The notes: generated by a model from the sequence alone, not told the origin. Shown: positions 17,626 to 29,735, numbered from the stretch's first letter. The stretch: 64,000 nt of DNA from Acinetobacter chengduensis (GCF_003664645.1 NZ_RCHC01000005.1:1-64000), one strand, 5' to 3'. Translations and numbers: made by a program.

Positions 17626-18903
17626 TTAACGACCTTGGATGTCACGTTGAACTTCACCAGTGTAAAGTTGACGTGGACGACCGATTTTGTAAGGTGCGCT
17701 GTGCATTTCTAACCAGTGGCTGATCCAACCAACTGTACGTGCAAGAGCGAAGATTACAGTAAACATTTCTGTTGGGATACCAATCGCTTTAAGGATGATA
17801 CCTGAGTAGAAGTCTACGTTCGGGTAAAGGTTACGTTTGATGAAGTATTCGTCAGAAAGCGCAATACGTTCAAGTTCCATAGCCAAAGCAAGTTGTGGAT
17901 CGTTGATACCAAGTGCAGTTAACACTTCGTCACAAGTTTCTTTCATTACTTTCGCACGTGGATCGAAGTTTTTGTAAACTCGGTGACCGAAGCCCATAAG
18001 TTTAACTTCTTTAGTTTTCACTTTTTCCATGAACGGAGCAACGTTCTCTACAGTGCCGATTTCATCAAGCATCTTAAGAACAGCTTCGTTTGCACCACCG
18101 TGAGCAGGGCCCCAAAGTGCAGCGATACCAGCAGCAATACATGCGTACGGGTTAGCACCAGTAGAACCAGCTAAACGTACTGTAGACGTAGAAGCATTTT
18201 GTTCGTGGTCAGCATGAAGCGTGAAGATACGGTCCATTGCTTTAGCAAGAATTGGATCAACTTTGTAGTCACGATCTGCTGGAGTAGCAAACATCATGTA
18301 CAAGAAGTTTTCTGCATAGCTTAAATCGTTACGTGGATATACGAACGGTTGACCGATTGTATATTTATACGTCCAAGCAGCCAAAGTAGGTACTTTAGCA
18401 ATTAAGCGAATCGCAGTAATTTCGCGGTGATCAACGTTTTCAACGTCAAAACCGTTGTGATAGAACGCAGAAAGCGCGCCAACAACACCACACATCACGG
18501 CCATTGGGTGCGCATCACGGCGGAAACCGTTGAAGAAGCGGCTAACTTGATCGTGAACCATAGTATGGTTACGAACTTTAGCATCAAATACTTCTTTTTG
18601 TTCAGCTGTTGGGAGTTCACCATTCAAAAGAAGGTAGCAAGTTTCTAAGTAGTCTGCTTTAGTTGCAAGCTGTGCGATTGGGTAACCACGGTGTAAAAGA
18701 ACGCCTTTACCGCCATCGATGAATGTGATTTTAGATTCACATGCAGCTGTAGATACAAAACCAGGATCAAAAGTAAAGTGACCTGCGGCCAATACATCTT
18801 TAACGTCGATTACATCTGGGCCCAATGTGCCGCTGTAAATTGGTAATTCAATTTCTTTGCCATCAAGCTGTAAAATCGCTTTCTTGCCAGTTGCTTCAGA
18901 CAT
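17626..18903 (-). CDS. gltA: Citrate synthase
   Basis: A 425-residue citrate synthase condensing acetyl-CoA with oxaloacetate, the entry step of the TCA cycle. The motif [15 protein letters not shown] carries the oxaloacetate-binding His and Arg; [28 protein letters not shown] contributes the other catalytic His, read here in two parts. Length and the N-terminal beta-rich domain fit the hexameric, NADH-sensitive type II enzymes of Gram-negative bacteria. AGGAG lies 9-10 bases upstream of the ATG at 18903. It is transcribed away from sdhCDAB across a 1-kb non-coding gap, the usual Acinetobacter arrangement. Confidence 0.97.
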   Translation of the reverse strand: MSEATGKKAILQLDGKEIELPIYSGTLGPDVIDVKDVLAAGHFTFDPGFVSTAACESKITFIDGGKGVLLHRGYPIAQLATKADYLETCYLLLNGELPTAEQKEVFDAKVRNHTMVHDQVSRFFNGFRRDAHPMAVMCGVVGALSAFYHNGFDVENVDHREITAIRLIAKVPTLAAWTYKYTIGQPFVYPRNDLSYAENFLYMMFATPADRDYKVDPILAKAMDRIFTLHADHEQNASTSTVRLAGSTGANPYACIAAGIAALWGPAHGGANEAVLKMLDEIGTVENVAPFMEKVKTKEVKLMGFGHRVYKNFDPRAKVMKETCDEVLTALGINDPQLALAMELERIALSDEYFIKRNLYPNVDFYSGIILKAIGIPTEMFTVIFALARTVGWISHWLEMHSAPYKIGRPRQLYTGEVQRDIQGR

Positions 18904-19730
18904 TCAATAGATCTCCTGTCCCGGTGAGTGTTTATCTGACTCTTAATGCTAATATTTTAATGCAAGAATCAGACGGATCAAAATTTGCTATAAGATTAGT
19001 GAGTACTGAAATTTTGTCAATTATACTTATGGATAAAAGCGCCACCTTCGCATAGGATTGGTCATCTCTTTATCCATCTTGAAATGAGTCAATTGCAGCA
19101 TCGACGCAGTATAATAAGTCAAATCAAAGCAGAGTTGCAGAATTAAATGATGTTGCTGCTTTATTTGTAAGCAATTTTTAATTGCTAAAAACTCTGAATG
19201 TTTTTCATTAATCAAGTCATATTTTGGCTTAAATTATTATAATTCTCGTAACTTACACGTTTCTATTTTATTAACCTGTAGATTTATTATTCATAATTAA
19301 AAGCGCTAAATAGAAGTTGTAAGAAAGTTTGTTTGTTCAAAAAATGACTCATTGAAAATGCAAAAAAGAACATTAAATAACCATATTTTATTTTTTTTGC
19401 CAGTTAAATGTGACTTTTTAGCTTAAGAAACATACAGAATATAGAGTTATGCACAGACTAAGTTCTTATTAAGTCACGTGATCTTTCATTATTGTTTTTT
19501 AAAATAAATAATAGATATTTAGTAAATAAATAATGGTATTGGATAAATTCATGTTTTTGATTAAAATATAGAGGGGAGAAATATAAGATTTTTTTTGTGC
19601 TTTAGTCTATAGAAAAAAAATTGCGAAAGAACGTCAAAAACTATAAATGAAATATATATTTAATTTTTTAAAACCAACAACATAGTGTCTTAATCTGATC
19701 TTTTTAGATTGTTTTTAAGTTTAAATTAAT

Positions 19731-19745
19731 TGTTAATGATTCTTA
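19731..19745 (+). promoter_or_regulatory. Candidate Fur-like box upstream of sdhC
   Basis: TGTTAATGATTCTTA matches 11 of the 14 defined positions of the 7-1-7 Fur consensus TGATAATnATTATCA. It lies about 40 bases upstream of the proposed -35 element, so direct repression by overlap is not evident. In very AT-rich DNA such matches arise by chance. Confidence 0.3.
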
Positions 19746-19783
19746 TTTAAGGATTTTTTTGATTATTTCATAAATGTCATTGT

Positions 19784-19812
19784 TTGTATTTTGATAGTTC
19801 ACGTTTTATAAT
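19784..19812 (+). promoter_or_regulatory. Probable sigma-70 promoter of sdhCDAB
   Basis: TTGTAT (19784-19789), 17-base spacer, perfect TATAAT (19807-19812). Predicted start near 19819 gives a leader of about 115-125 bases. Confidence 0.55.
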
Positions 19813-19832
19813 TCAGTGTCGTTAAAAGTTTA

Positions 19833-19869
19833 GGTCTTATTTATCTGGCTTTAATATATAAATAAGTCC
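19833..19869 (+). promoter_or_regulatory. Long hairpin in the sdhC leader
   Basis: Arms 19833-19844 and 19858-19869 pair over 12 positions with one T-T mismatch; the 13-base loop begins CTGGC, which can also pair with GCCAG at 19877-19881. No T-run follows, so it is not a terminator. Confidence 0.55.
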
Positions 19870-19933
19870 GAACAATGCCAGCTTTCCTTCGAATTAATTC
19901 CAACAAACTCCGGATGGAGTTTTTACTTACAGG

Positions 19934-20332
19934 ATGCCCGCTGTGAAAAGCAACAGACCTGTCAATTTGTCCATGGGTCAAGTTTTATCAGTAAACTTAA
20001 AATCCCCTGTGGCTATTGCATCAATTTTACACCGTCTTTCAGGTGTTATCGTATTTTTACTTGTACCGGTACTGCTTTGGTTATTAGACAAATCATTGTC
20101 TTCACCAGAAGGCTTTGCAGCGGTTCAAGAAATCTTTAATGGTTTCATTGTTCGCTTCATCGTATGGGTATTTGTAGCCGGTTTAATCTATCACTTTATT
20201 GCTGGTGTTAAGCATTTGCTTGCTGATGTTGGCGTGGCGGAAGAGCTACAAAGTGGTCGTACAGCAGCTACTATCGCATTAATCTTGTCTGCAATCGGTA
20301 TTATTGCGGCATTTGTATGGATCGTACTCTAA
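19934..20332 (+). CDS. sdhC: Succinate dehydrogenase cytochrome b556 subunit
   Basis: A membrane anchor of complex II, about 130 residues with three hydrophobic helices (GVIVFLLVPVLLWLL; FIVRFIVWVFVAGLIYHF; TIALILSAIGIIAAFVWIVL). The motif SPVAIASILHRLSG is the quinone-site signature and HFIAGVKHLLAD contains the haem-ligand His. The frame begins at ATG 19934, but the GTG at 19943 has AGGA eight bases upstream and is a good alternative start giving MKSNRPVN. First gene of sdhCDAB; its stop overlaps the sdhD start by one base (TAATG). Confidence 0.95.
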   Translation: MPAVKSNRPVNLSMGQVLSVNLKSPVAIASILHRLSGVIVFLLVPVLLWLLDKSLSSPEGFAAVQEIFNGFIVRFIVWVFVAGLIYHFIAGVKHLLADVGVAEELQSGRTAATIALILSAIGIIAAFVWIVL

Positions 20333-20697
20333 TGAAAAGTGCTTCAGGTTTTTCGGGTTCAGGTTCTCGTGATTGGTTTGTCCAACGCTTAAGTGCTGTG
20401 GTACTGGCTGTATATACTGTTGTTGTATTTGGTTGGATCCTTTGCAACAGTGGTTTTACATTTGAACAGTGGTACGGCTTTATGATGACATTACCAATGA
20501 AGATTATGTCTTTATTGGCTGTCTTATCTCTTGTTGCGCATGCGTGGATCGGTATGTGGCAAGTATTCACAGACTATGTGACTACTCGTCAAATGGGTCC
20601 TTCAGCAAATGGTCTGCGTTTAGTGCTGACTTCTGCAGTTATTATTGCTGTATTTGCATACGCAATCTGGGCGATCCAGATTTTTTGGGCGAATTGA
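20332..20697 (+). CDS. sdhD: Succinate dehydrogenase hydrophobic membrane anchor subunit
   Basis: A 121-residue partner of SdhC with three membrane helices. The motif GSGSRDWFVQRLSAVVLAVYTV matches the conserved N-terminal segment of SdhD (read here in pieces: RDWFVQRLSA), and HAWIGMWQVFTDYV contains the haem/quinone-side His and Tyr. The start is the ATG overlapping the sdhC stop; the frame is open slightly upstream but that would overlap sdhC by more. Together SdhC and SdhD bind haem b and ubiquinone and fix the catalytic SdhAB to the inner membrane. Confidence 0.95.
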   Translation: MKSASGFSGSGSRDWFVQRLSAVVLAVYTVVVFGWILCNSGFTFEQWYGFMMTLPMKIMSLLAVLSLVAHAWIGMWQVFTDYVTTRQMGPSANGLRLVLTSAVIIAVFAYAIWAIQIFWAN

Positions 20698-20709
20698 TAG
20701 GAAACAATC

Positions 20710-22608
20710 ATGGGCGCTATAACCCCTAAAGAAGATTACACAAATATTCCACACGAAACTTTCGATGCAGTCATCGTTGGTGGTGGTGGTTCAGGTATGC
20801 GTGCTTCTTACCAACTTGCTCAAGCTGGTTTGAAAGTTGCGGTTCTCACTAAAGTATTCCCAACTCGCTCACACACTGTAGCAGCGCAGGGTGGTATTGG
20901 TGCATCTCTTGGTAACATGCAAGAAGATAACTGGCACTACCACTTCTACGACACTGTTAAAGGTTCTGACTGGTTAGGCGACCAAGACGCAATCGAGTTC
21001 ATGACTCGTGAAGCACCTCAAGTTGTATATGAGCTTGAACACTTAGGTATGCCGTTTGACCGTAACGCTGATGGTACAATTTACCAACGTCCGTTCGGTG
21101 GTCATGCTGCAAACTATGGTGAAAAACCAGTTCCACGTGCATGTGCTGCTGCCGACCGTACAGGTCACGCACTTCTTCATACGCTTTATCAAAGCAACGT
21201 GAAAATGGGTACTCAATTCTTCGTAGAATGGATTGCGCTTGATCTTATCCGTAACGAAGCTGGTGATGTGCTTGGTGTTACAGCAATTGACCAAGAAACT
21301 GGTAAAATTGCAGTATTCCAAGGTAAAGCAACATTATTCGCTACTGGCGGTGCTGGTCGTGTTTACCGTGCATCTACGAATGCTTATATCAACACTGGTG
21401 ACGGTCTTGGTATGGCGGCTCGTGCAGGTATTCCATTACAAGATATGGAATTCTGGCAATTCCACCCAACGGGTGTTGCTGGCGCAGGCGTATTATTGAC
21501 AGAAGGTTGTCGTGGTGAAGGTGCAATCCTTCGTAACGATGCTGGTGAGCCATTCATGGAACGCTACGCACCGACGCTTAAAGACTTGGCACCACGTGAC
21601 TTCGTATCACGCTCTATGGACCAAGAAATTAAAGAAGGTCGTGGTTGTGGTCCTAAGAAAGACTACATCTTGCTTGATATGACGCATCTTGGTGCTGACA
21701 CAATCATGAAACGTCTTCCATCTGTATTCGAGATTGGTAAGAAATTCGCGAACGTTGACATCACTAAAGAGCCAATTCCTGTAGTACCAACAATCCATTA
21801 TCAAATGGGTGGTATTCCTACAAACATTCATGGTCAAGTGGTTGTTCCAGTATCTCGTGAAACAGAAGCTTTGGTTGCAAACTACAACAAAGAAACAGAT
21901 GTGTATTCACACAACGCGGGCGACCGTGATTTCACTAAACCAGTGAAAGGTTTCTATGCAATCGGTGAATGTTCATGTGTATCTGTACATGGTGCAAACC
22001 GTTTGGGTACGAACTCATTGCTTGACTTGGTTGTATTTGGTAAAGCTGCGGGTGAACATATTGTTGACTACGTAACTAAACACCACGGTGATGAATACGC
22101 TCCATTACCAACAACTGTGCTTGAAAATACACTGAAACGTGTTCGTCATCTTGATGAATCAACTTCAGGTGAAAATGCTCAAGAAGTTGCTGACGCAATT
22201 CGTGACATCGTTCAAGATCACGCTGGTGTATTCCGTACATCTGCACTTCTTGAAGAAGGTGTAAAACAGATCCTTGCGATCGAACCACGTGTACGTAACA
22301 TTCATTTGAAAGACAAATCTAAAGTATTTAACACAGCGCGTGTTGAAGCTCTAGAAGTTGAAAACTTGTATGAAGTTGCAAAAGCTACACTTATTTCTGC
22401 AGCTGCACGTAAAGAATGTCGTGGTGCGCATACAGTGGTAGATTTCGAATTACCACCTGATCACGCTGACTACCCATACGGCCGTCGTGATGATGAGTGG
22501 ATGAAACACACTTTATGGTTCTCTGTAGACAACCGTCTAGAGTACAAACCAGTGCGTTACCGTCCATTGTCGGTAGATGCTATTCCACCTAAACCACGTA
22601 CATTCTAA
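20710..22608 (+). CDS. sdhA: Succinate dehydrogenase flavoprotein subunit
   Basis: A 632-residue catalytic subunit oxidising succinate to fumarate. An N-terminal GGGGSGMRASYQLA FAD motif is followed by RSHTVAAQGGIGASLGN, whose His binds FAD covalently. Substrate-site segments include FHPTGVAGAGVLLTEGCRGEG and, near the C-terminus, HGANRLGTNSLLDLVVFG. A longer extension than in E. coli SdhA (588 residues) is distributed over the N-terminus and the C-terminus (ending YRPLSVDAIPPKPRTF). AGGA lies seven bases upstream of the ATG. Third gene of sdhCDAB. Confidence 0.97.
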   Translation: MGAITPKEDYTNIPHETFDAVIVGGGGSGMRASYQLAQAGLKVAVLTKVFPTRSHTVAAQGGIGASLGNMQEDNWHYHFYDTVKGSDWLGDQDAIEFMTREAPQVVYELEHLGMPFDRNADGTIYQRPFGGHAANYGEKPVPRACAAADRTGHALLHTLYQSNVKMGTQFFVEWIALDLIRNEAGDVLGVTAIDQETGKIAVFQGKATLFATGGAGRVYRASTNAYINTGDGLGMAARAGIPLQDMEFWQFHPTGVAGAGVLLTEGCRGEGAILRNDAGEPFMERYAPTLKDLAPRDFVSRSMDQEIKEGRGCGPKKDYILLDMTHLGADTIMKRLPSVFEIGKKFANVDITKEPIPVVPTIHYQMGGIPTNIHGQVVVPVSRETEALVANYNKETDVYSHNAGDRDFTKPVKGFYAIGECSCVSVHGANRLGTNSLLDLVVFGKAAGEHIVDYVTKHHGDEYAPLPTTVLENTLKRVRHLDESTSGENAQEVADAIRDIVQDHAGVFRTSALLEEGVKQILAIEPRVRNIHLKDKSKVFNTARVEALEVENLYEVAKATLISAAARKECRGAHTVVDFELPPDHADYPYGRRDDEWMKHTLWFSVDNRLEYKPVRYRPLSVDAIPPKPRTF

Positions 22609-22622
22609 TTGGGAGAAGTAAG

Positions 22623-23333
22623 ATGAGTAGAGGTACTCGTACATTTAATATCTACCGCTACGATCCTGATAAGGATGCAGCTCCGTACATGCAAACTTTT
22701 AAACTTGAATTGACAGACAAGCACCGTATGTTGCTTGACGCACTTCTTGCATTAAAAGTACAAGACGAATCTTTAACGTTCCGTCGTTCATGCCGTGAAG
22801 GTATTTGTGGTTCTGATGGTGTAAACATCAATGGTAAAAATGGTTTAGCGTGTCTTTGGAACCTAAACGATTTACCAGACGTGATTACGATTCGTCCATT
22901 GCCAGGTCTTCCTGTAATTAAAGACTTGGTTGTAGACATGAATCAGTTCTACGATCAGTACAATAAAATCCATCCGTTCCTAATCAACAACCAGCCTGCG
23001 CCGCCTAAAGAGCGTTTGCAGTCTCCTGAAGATCGTGAACATCTTGATGGTTTGTATGAATGTATTCTTTGTGCATGTTGTTCAACTTCATGCCCATCAT
23101 TCTGGTGGAATCCTGACAAGTTCTTGGGTCCTTCAGCATTGTTGAATGCATATCGTTTCATCATTGACTCACGTGATACATCTACACAAGAGCGTTTGGA
23201 GCGTCTTGACGACCCGTTCTCTCTATTCCGTTGTAAAGGTATCATGAACTGTGTGTCTGTATGTCCTAAAGGTCTTAACCCTACTAAAGCAATCGGTCAC
23301 ATCCGTAATATGCTTTTAGATATGGCTGGCTAA
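22623..23333 (+). CDS. sdhB: Succinate dehydrogenase iron-sulfur subunit
   Basis: A 236-residue electron-transfer subunit. Cysteine clusters for three centres are visible in order: CREGICGSDG...LAC for [2Fe-2S] (about 58-80), CILCACCSTSCP for [4Fe-4S] and CKGIMNCVSVCPKGLNP completing [4Fe-4S]/[3Fe-4S]. It passes electrons from SdhA flavin to ubiquinone at SdhCD. GGGAG upstream of the ATG at 22623, 14 bases after sdhA. Last gene of the unit before a terminator, so sucAB-lpd probably have their own promoter as well. Confidence 0.97.
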   Translation: MSRGTRTFNIYRYDPDKDAAPYMQTFKLELTDKHRMLLDALLALKVQDESLTFRRSCREGICGSDGVNINGKNGLACLWNLNDLPDVITIRPLPGLPVIKDLVVDMNQFYDQYNKIHPFLINNQPAPPKERLQSPEDREHLDGLYECILCACCSTSCPSFWWNPDKFLGPSALLNAYRFIIDSRDTSTQERLERLDDPFSLFRCKGIMNCVSVCPKGLNPTKAIGHIRNMLLDMAG

Positions 23334-23352
23334 TTCGGCACTGACGCAAGTC

Positions 23353-23383
23353 AAAAAAAGCGCGCCTTCGGGTGCGTTTTTTT
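23353..23383 (+). terminator. Terminator of sdhCDAB
   Basis: Stem CGCGCC/GGTGCG (one G-T pair) with a stable TTCG tetraloop and seven T. Confidence 0.85.
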
Positions 23384-23942
23384 ATGCTGAGCGTTTATGT
23401 CATGGGATTGTCATGCAAACTTATGCAAAATAGCGATGCTGAAAATAGCTATAAAATATAAAGCTTAAGTAATGAATGGGCGGTGATGAGTAAATTTAAT
23501 GAAATTTGTAAAATTATACTGGTTAATAAGTGATGCGTTGCTCAGCTGGGCATGTAAATGTGAATGGAAAATGTTATCATGTAACGCATAAGAGGGTGTC
23601 GGTAGAAATATTGAGCACTCTTTTGTTTTATTTGGCGTGGTTTGTTAAGACTTTAGTATTGATTGCAAGATTTTTGAACTTAAAGCACCATATCTTAGCT
23701 GTAAAATGTTGAACTGTATTTAGCCAATTTATGAGAGGTATGTGTCAAAAAAATCAATTGAAAATGGGTTACGTGTTAGCATTTAACACAAGACTATATG
23801 CAAAAAACACGAGTGATTTGGTACATTTTTTCAACAGTTTAAAGCGTTGAAGCAGTATATAAAGATTACATAATGTATTTTGAAGTCGGTTTAGACAAAG
23901 TAAATGGTCGAATTTATTTTTTCTAAGACGATTTGCAAAAAA

Positions 23943-23969
23943 TTGCCCGGTTTTGCTGGGTATTATAAT
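23943..23969 (+). promoter_or_regulatory. Candidate promoter of sucAB-lpd
   Basis: TTGCCC (23943-23948), 15-base spacer, perfect TATAAT (23964-23969). The spacer is short. Predicted leader of about 165 bases. Confidence 0.4.
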
Positions 23970-23989
23970 GAGTAATGATGCCGCTGAGG

Positions 23990-24092
23990 GGCGTTATTGT
24001 TCGTTAATCACATTGGGAAATCCTAATGTAGTGATAACGCCTCATGGCTTAAGCCTAATGGGGACTAATGTCTTTTTACCAATAAGACATTA
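23990..24092 (+). promoter_or_regulatory. Structured 5' leader of sucA (three inverted repeats)
   Basis: Stem I pairs GGCGTTAT (23990-23997) with ATAACGCC (24034-24041) and encloses a smaller ACATT/AATGT hairpin. Stem II is the palindrome GGCTTAAGCC (24046-24055). Stem III pairs TAATGTCTT (24066-24074) with AAGACATTA (24084-24092). No T-run follows any, so they are not terminators. Conserved RNAs named sucA and sucA-II are known upstream of sucA in other proteobacteria; whether this is one is untested. Confidence 0.45.
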
Positions 24093-24143
24093 TTAATCAT
24101 GGGTTCGCTTAAAAAGCATCCTGAAATGTTTTTGCAATAGGAA

Positions 24144-26978
24144 ATGGGTCCACAAATGCAAGAAGTTGCTGACGCACTGCGTCTTGACACTGAACTTTCC
24201 GCTGACAGTGCAGCGTATATTGAAGAACTTTATGAGCAGTATTTAACGGCTCCAGACTCAGTGGAAGCTGATTGGCGCGAATACTTCGATAAATTCCCTA
24301 AAGGTGATCAACCGCACAGCAATGTACGTGAGCAATTCCTATTATTAGGACGTAATTCAAGTCGTGTTCAACCTGTCGTTCAAAGCGCAGTAAGCACTGA
24401 TCACGAACGCCGTCAAATTGGTGTATTACAACTCATCGCTGCATACCGTAACCGCGGTCATCAAAAAGCAAAACTAGATCCACTTGGTTTGGCTAAGCGC
24501 GAAATCGTGCCAGATTTAGATCTTGCTGCGCATGGTTTAACACAATCAGATATCGATACTCCGTTTAACACGGGTAACCTTGCGATTGGTAAATCTGAAG
24601 CAACTTTAGGTGAAATGGTTCAAGCGATGGAAGCAACTTATGCTGCTTCTATTGGTGCAGAATACATGCACATTGTTGACACTAAAGAAAAACGTTGGAT
24701 TCAACAACGCCTTGAAGGTGCTAAGGGGCAATTTGGCTTTAGCGCTGAACAGAAAAAGCATGTACTTGAACGTTTAACAGCTGCTGAAGGCCTTGAAAAA
24801 TACCTAGGTAACAAGTTCGTTGGTGCAAAACGTTTTGGTGTAGAGGGTGGTGAATCATTCATCCCTATGGTTGACTCTTTGATTCAACGTGCAGGTTCTG
24901 TAGGTTGTAAAGAAGTTGTAATCGGTATGCCTCACCGTGGCCGTTTAAACCTTCTTGTAAACATCATGGGTAAAAACCCAGCTGACCTATTTGGCGAGTT
25001 TGAAGGTAAAGCGCTCAATAAAAAAGGTTCTGGTGACGTTAAATACCATCAAGGTTTCTCTTCAAACGTAATGACTCCAGGTGGCGAAGTTCACTTAGCA
25101 TTAGCGTTTAACCCATCGCACTTAGAAATCGTTGGACCTGTAGTTGAAGGTTCTGTACGTGCTCGTCAAGTACGTCGTAAAGACATCGGTGGTGATGACG
25201 TATTACCAATCATTGTTCATGGTGATGCTGCATTTGCGGGTCAAGGTGTAAACCAAGAAACCTTCCAAATGTCACAAACACGTGGTTATACAGTGGGTGG
25301 TACAGTTCATATCGTTGTAAACAACCAAGTTGGTTTCACAACATCTGATCCACGTGACGCGCGTTCTACAGAATACTGTACTGACATCGCGAAAATGATC
25401 CAAGCGCCGATCTTCCATGTAAATGGTGATGATCCAGAAGCTGTATTATTTGTTTCTCAATTGGCACACGATTTCCGTCATACGTTCCGTAAAGACGTTG
25501 TAATCGACATGTTCTGCTACCGTCGCCGTGGTCATAACGAAGCGGATGAACCAGCAGCAACTCAACCAATGATGTATCAAGTGATCACTAAAAAAGCGAC
25601 AACTCGTACGCTTTATGCTGATCAATTGGTTCAACAAGGTGTGCTTGATCGTGCTTCTGCTGATGCGATGGTTGAACAGTATCGTTCTGACCTTGAAGCA
25701 GGCAAACACGTTGCGAATGCATTGGTATTAGAGCCAAATACAAAAATGTTTGTGGATTGGAAACCTTACTTAGGTCACGATTACACAGATGTTTGGGATA
25801 CAACTTTCCCAATTGAACGCTTAAAAGAGCTTGGCACTAAAATGCGTGAGCTTCCAGAAGGCTTCGTGATGCAACGTCAAGTTGCGAAAGTGATTGATGA
25901 TCGTCTGAAAATGCAGACTGGCGAAATGCCATTGAACTGGGGTGCTGCGGAAACTTTAGCTTACGCAACTATTCTAGATGAAGGCTTCCTTGTACGTTTA
26001 ACAGGTGAAGACGTTGGCCGTGGTACATTCTCACACCGTCATGCAAAACTTCATAACCAAGTAGATGGTTCAACTTACATTCCATTATGTAACTTGAAAG
26101 AAAACCAACCACGTACTGCAATTTATGACTCTTTATTGTCAGAAATGGCGGTTCTTGCATTTGAATACGGTTACGCAACGACTCTTCCTAAGAGCCTTGT
26201 AATTTGGGAAGCACAATTTGGTGACTTCGCGAACTGTGCGCAAGTTGTAATTGACCAATTCATCGCTTCTGGTGAAACGAAGTGGGAACGCGTATGCGGT
26301 CTGACTATGCTTCTTCCACACGGTTTTGAAGGTCAAGGTCCTGAGCATTCATCAGCTCGTTTAGAGCGTTTCTTACAGCTATGTGCTGAAGAAAACATGC
26401 AAGTGATCACACCGACTACACCAGCGCAAATTTACCATGCGATGCGTCGTCAAGCACTTCGTCCAATCCGTAAACCAATGATCGTGACTTCACCGAAGTC
26501 TCTTCTTCGTCACAAACTTGCAACCTCTACATTAGAAGAGCTTGCAAATGGTTCATTCCAAACTGTGATCGATGAAATCGACAACATCAACAAGTCTGAC
26601 GTAACACGTCTAGTACTTTGTGGTGGTAAGGTTTACTACGACTTACTTGAAAAACGTCGTGAAAAAGAATTGAACAACACAGCAATCGTTCGTATCGAAC
26701 AATTGTATCCGTACCCAGAAGCGCGTCTTGCTGAAGTTCTTGCTCAATATCCAAACGCTACTGAATTAGTTTGGGCTCAAGAAGAACCGAAAAACCAAGG
26801 TGCTTGGTTGTTCATTGCGCCACGTCTATACGAAGGTGTAATGAAGTCTGGCAAACAGCTTCAAATTAGTTACGCAGGCCGTGAAGCTTCAGCTGCACCG
26901 GCATGTGGTTCACCATATTTGCATGCAAAACAACAAGCTCAGCTCGTAAATGATGCTTTAGCGATCGTAGCTGAATAA
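24144..26978 (+). CDS. sucA: 2-oxoglutarate dehydrogenase E1 component
   Basis: A 944-residue thiamine-diphosphate-dependent decarboxylase, the E1 of the 2-oxoglutarate dehydrogenase complex. The N-terminus has the E2-binding motif region ([13 protein letters not shown]), the thiamine-binding stretch [18 protein letters not shown] and [17 protein letters not shown] follow, and [21 protein letters not shown] marks the C-terminal catalytic region. Two in-frame ATGs compete: 24144 has AGGA only one base away, while 24156 (MQEVADAL) has it 13 bases away; the second is likely the real start. Followed 16 bases later by sucB. Confidence 0.96.
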   Translation: MGPQMQEVADALRLDTELSADSAAYIEELYEQYLTAPDSVEADWREYFDKFPKGDQPHSNVREQFLLLGRNSSRVQPVVQSAVSTDHERRQIGVLQLIAAYRNRGHQKAKLDPLGLAKREIVPDLDLAAHGLTQSDIDTPFNTGNLAIGKSEATLGEMVQAMEATYAASIGAEYMHIVDTKEKRWIQQRLEGAKGQFGFSAEQKKHVLERLTAAEGLEKYLGNKFVGAKRFGVEGGESFIPMVDSLIQRAGSVGCKEVVIGMPHRGRLNLLVNIMGKNPADLFGEFEGKALNKKGSGDVKYHQGFSSNVMTPGGEVHLALAFNPSHLEIVGPVVEGSVRARQVRRKDIGGDDVLPIIVHGDAAFAGQGVNQETFQMSQTRGYTVGGTVHIVVNNQVGFTTSDPRDARSTEYCTDIAKMIQAPIFHVNGDDPEAVLFVSQLAHDFRHTFRKDVVIDMFCYRRRGHNEADEPAATQPMMYQVITKKATTRTLYADQLVQQGVLDRASADAMVEQYRSDLEAGKHVANALVLEPNTKMFVDWKPYLGHDYTDVWDTTFPIERLKELGTKMRELPEGFVMQRQVAKVIDDRLKMQTGEMPLNWGAAETLAYATILDEGFLVRLTGEDVGRGTFSHRHAKLHNQVDGSTYIPLCNLKENQPRTAIYDSLLSEMAVLAFEYGYATTLPKSLVIWEAQFGDFANCAQVVIDQFIASGETKWERVCGLTMLLPHGFEGQGPEHSSARLERFLQLCAEENMQVITPTTPAQIYHAMRRQALRPIRKPMIVTSPKSLLRHKLATSTLEELANGSFQTVIDEIDNINKSDVTRLVLCGGKVYYDLLEKRREKELNNTAIVRIEQLYPYPEARLAEVLAQYPNATELVWAQEEPKNQGAWLFIAPRLYEGVMKSGKQLQISYAGREASAAPACGSPYLHAKQQAQLVNDALAIVAE

Positions 26979-26994
26979 CAGGAGATTCTTAATA

Positions 26995-28209
26995 ATGGCA
27001 ACCGAAATTAAAGCACCGGTATTCCCAGAGTCAGTTGCTGACGGTACAGTTGCAACTTGGCACAAACAACCGGGTGAAGCAGTATCACGTGATGAAGTGA
27101 TTTGTGATATTGAAACTGACAAAGTTGTTTTGGAAGTTGTAGCTCCTGCTGACGGTACTATCACTGCTATCGTTAAAAACGAAGGTGATACAGTTCTTTC
27201 TGCTGAAGTGATTGCTGAATTTGCTGAAGGTGCTGTTTCTGGCGCTGCAGCGACTCAAGCTGTTCAATCTGAAGAGAAAGTAGAACAAGCTGCTGCGCAA
27301 ACTCAAGCGGGCAATGCACCGATTGTTGAGCGTGCTCAAGTTGCTGACCAAGCACCTGCAGTACGTAAAGCATTGACTGAGTCTGGTATTGCAGCAACTG
27401 ATGTTGCTGGTACTGGTCGCGGTGGTCGTATTACCAAAGAAGATGTTGCAAATCATCAAACTAAACCAGCTGCTGCTCCTGTTGCACCTCTAAGTGTAGC
27501 TGTAGGCGAACGTATCGAAAAACGTGTTCCTATGACTCGTCTTCGTAAACGTGTTGCTGAGCGCCTTCTTGCTGCAACTCAAGAAACTGCAATGTTGACT
27601 ACGTTTAACGAAGTGAACATGAAACCAATCATGGAAATGCGTGCGCAATACAAAGATGCTTTTGAAAAGCGTCATGGTGCACGTCTTGGCTTCATGTCAT
27701 TCTTTGTTAAAGCTGCAACTGAAGCTCTTAAACGCTACCCAGCTGTTAACGCTTCAATTGATGGTAATGACATCGTTTATCACGGTTTCTACGACATCGG
27801 TGTAGCAGTATCGAGTGACCGTGGTCTAGTGGTTCCAGTTCTTCGTGATACTGACCGCATGAACTATGCTGAAGTTGAAAACGGTATCCGTGCATACGCT
27901 GGTAAAGCGCGTGACGGTAAATTGGGTATCGAAGATATGACTGGTGGTACTTTCACTATTACTAATGGTGGTACTTTCGGTTCATTGCTTTCTACACCAA
28001 TCCTAAATACGCCACAAACTGCGATCTTGGGTATGCACAAAATCCAAGAACGTCCTATGGCAGTTAACGGTCAAGTAGAAATCTTACCAATGATGTACTT
28101 AGCGCTTTCTTATGACCACCGTTTAATTGATGGTAAAGAAGCTGTAGGTTTCCTTGTAACAATCAAAGAATTGTTAGAAGAACCAGCTAAGCTAATCCTT
28201 GATCTTTAA
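26995..28209 (+). CDS. sucB: Dihydrolipoyl succinyltransferase, E2 of 2-oxoglutarate dehydrogenase
   Basis: A 404-residue core enzyme. The N-terminal lipoyl domain carries the lipoylated Lys in [10 protein letters not shown] (about residue 43). After an Ala/Gln-rich linker comes the peripheral-subunit-binding domain ([26 protein letters not shown]), then the catalytic acyltransferase domain ending with the active-site motif [16 protein letters not shown]. It transfers succinyl from E1 to CoA and forms the cubic core. AGGAG is eight to nine bases upstream. A terminator-like hairpin separates it from lpd. Confidence 0.96.
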   Translation: MATEIKAPVFPESVADGTVATWHKQPGEAVSRDEVICDIETDKVVLEVVAPADGTITAIVKNEGDTVLSAEVIAEFAEGAVSGAAATQAVQSEEKVEQAAAQTQAGNAPIVERAQVADQAPAVRKALTESGIAATDVAGTGRGGRITKEDVANHQTKPAAAPVAPLSVAVGERIEKRVPMTRLRKRVAERLLAATQETAMLTTFNEVNMKPIMEMRAQYKDAFEKRHGARLGFMSFFVKAATEALKRYPAVNASIDGNDIVYHGFYDIGVAVSSDRGLVVPVLRDTDRMNYAEVENGIRAYAGKARDGKLGIEDMTGGTFTITNGGTFGSLLSTPILNTPQTAILGMHKIQERPMAVNGQVEILPMMYLALSYDHRLIDGKEAVGFLVTIKELLEEPAKLILDL

Positions 28210-28226
28210 TACTTCAGAATAATGCA

Positions 28227-29700
<1,474 letters not shown>

Positions 29701-29706
29701 GATGTT

Positions 29707-29735
29707 AAAAAGAGCGACTTCGGTCGCTCTTTTTT
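29707..29735 (+). terminator. Terminator of sucAB-lpd
   Basis: AGAGCGAC/GTCGCTCT stem (29711-29718 with 29723-29730), TTCG tetraloop, T-run. Confidence 0.85.

Larger units (their letters stand above)
18904..19933. other. Long divergent regulatory gap between gltA and sdhC
   Basis: About 1,030 bases, strongly AT-rich, with no convincing gene. A 62-codon minus-strand frame at 19027-19215 has no ribosome site or recognisable product. Features I could place are a Fur-like 7-1-7 site, a sigma-70 promoter and a hairpin leader for sdhC, listed separately. The gltA promoter must lie at the left end. Confidence 0.6.
23384..24143. other. Non-coding gap with promoter and structured leader of sucA
   Basis: 760 bases without a convincing gene; a 60-codon frame at 23530-23712 has no recognisable product or good ribosome site. 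The right 180 bases hold a candidate promoter and three successive inverted repeats, listed separately. Confidence 0.55.

Noticed and set aside
19027-19215. 62-codon minus-strand frame in the gltA-sdhC gap
   Set aside because: No ribosome site, no family, atypical composition; likely chance in AT-rich DNA.
23530-23712. 60-codon plus-strand frame upstream of sucA
   Set aside because: Starts in an AT-rich gap without a clear ribosome site and matches no family I know.
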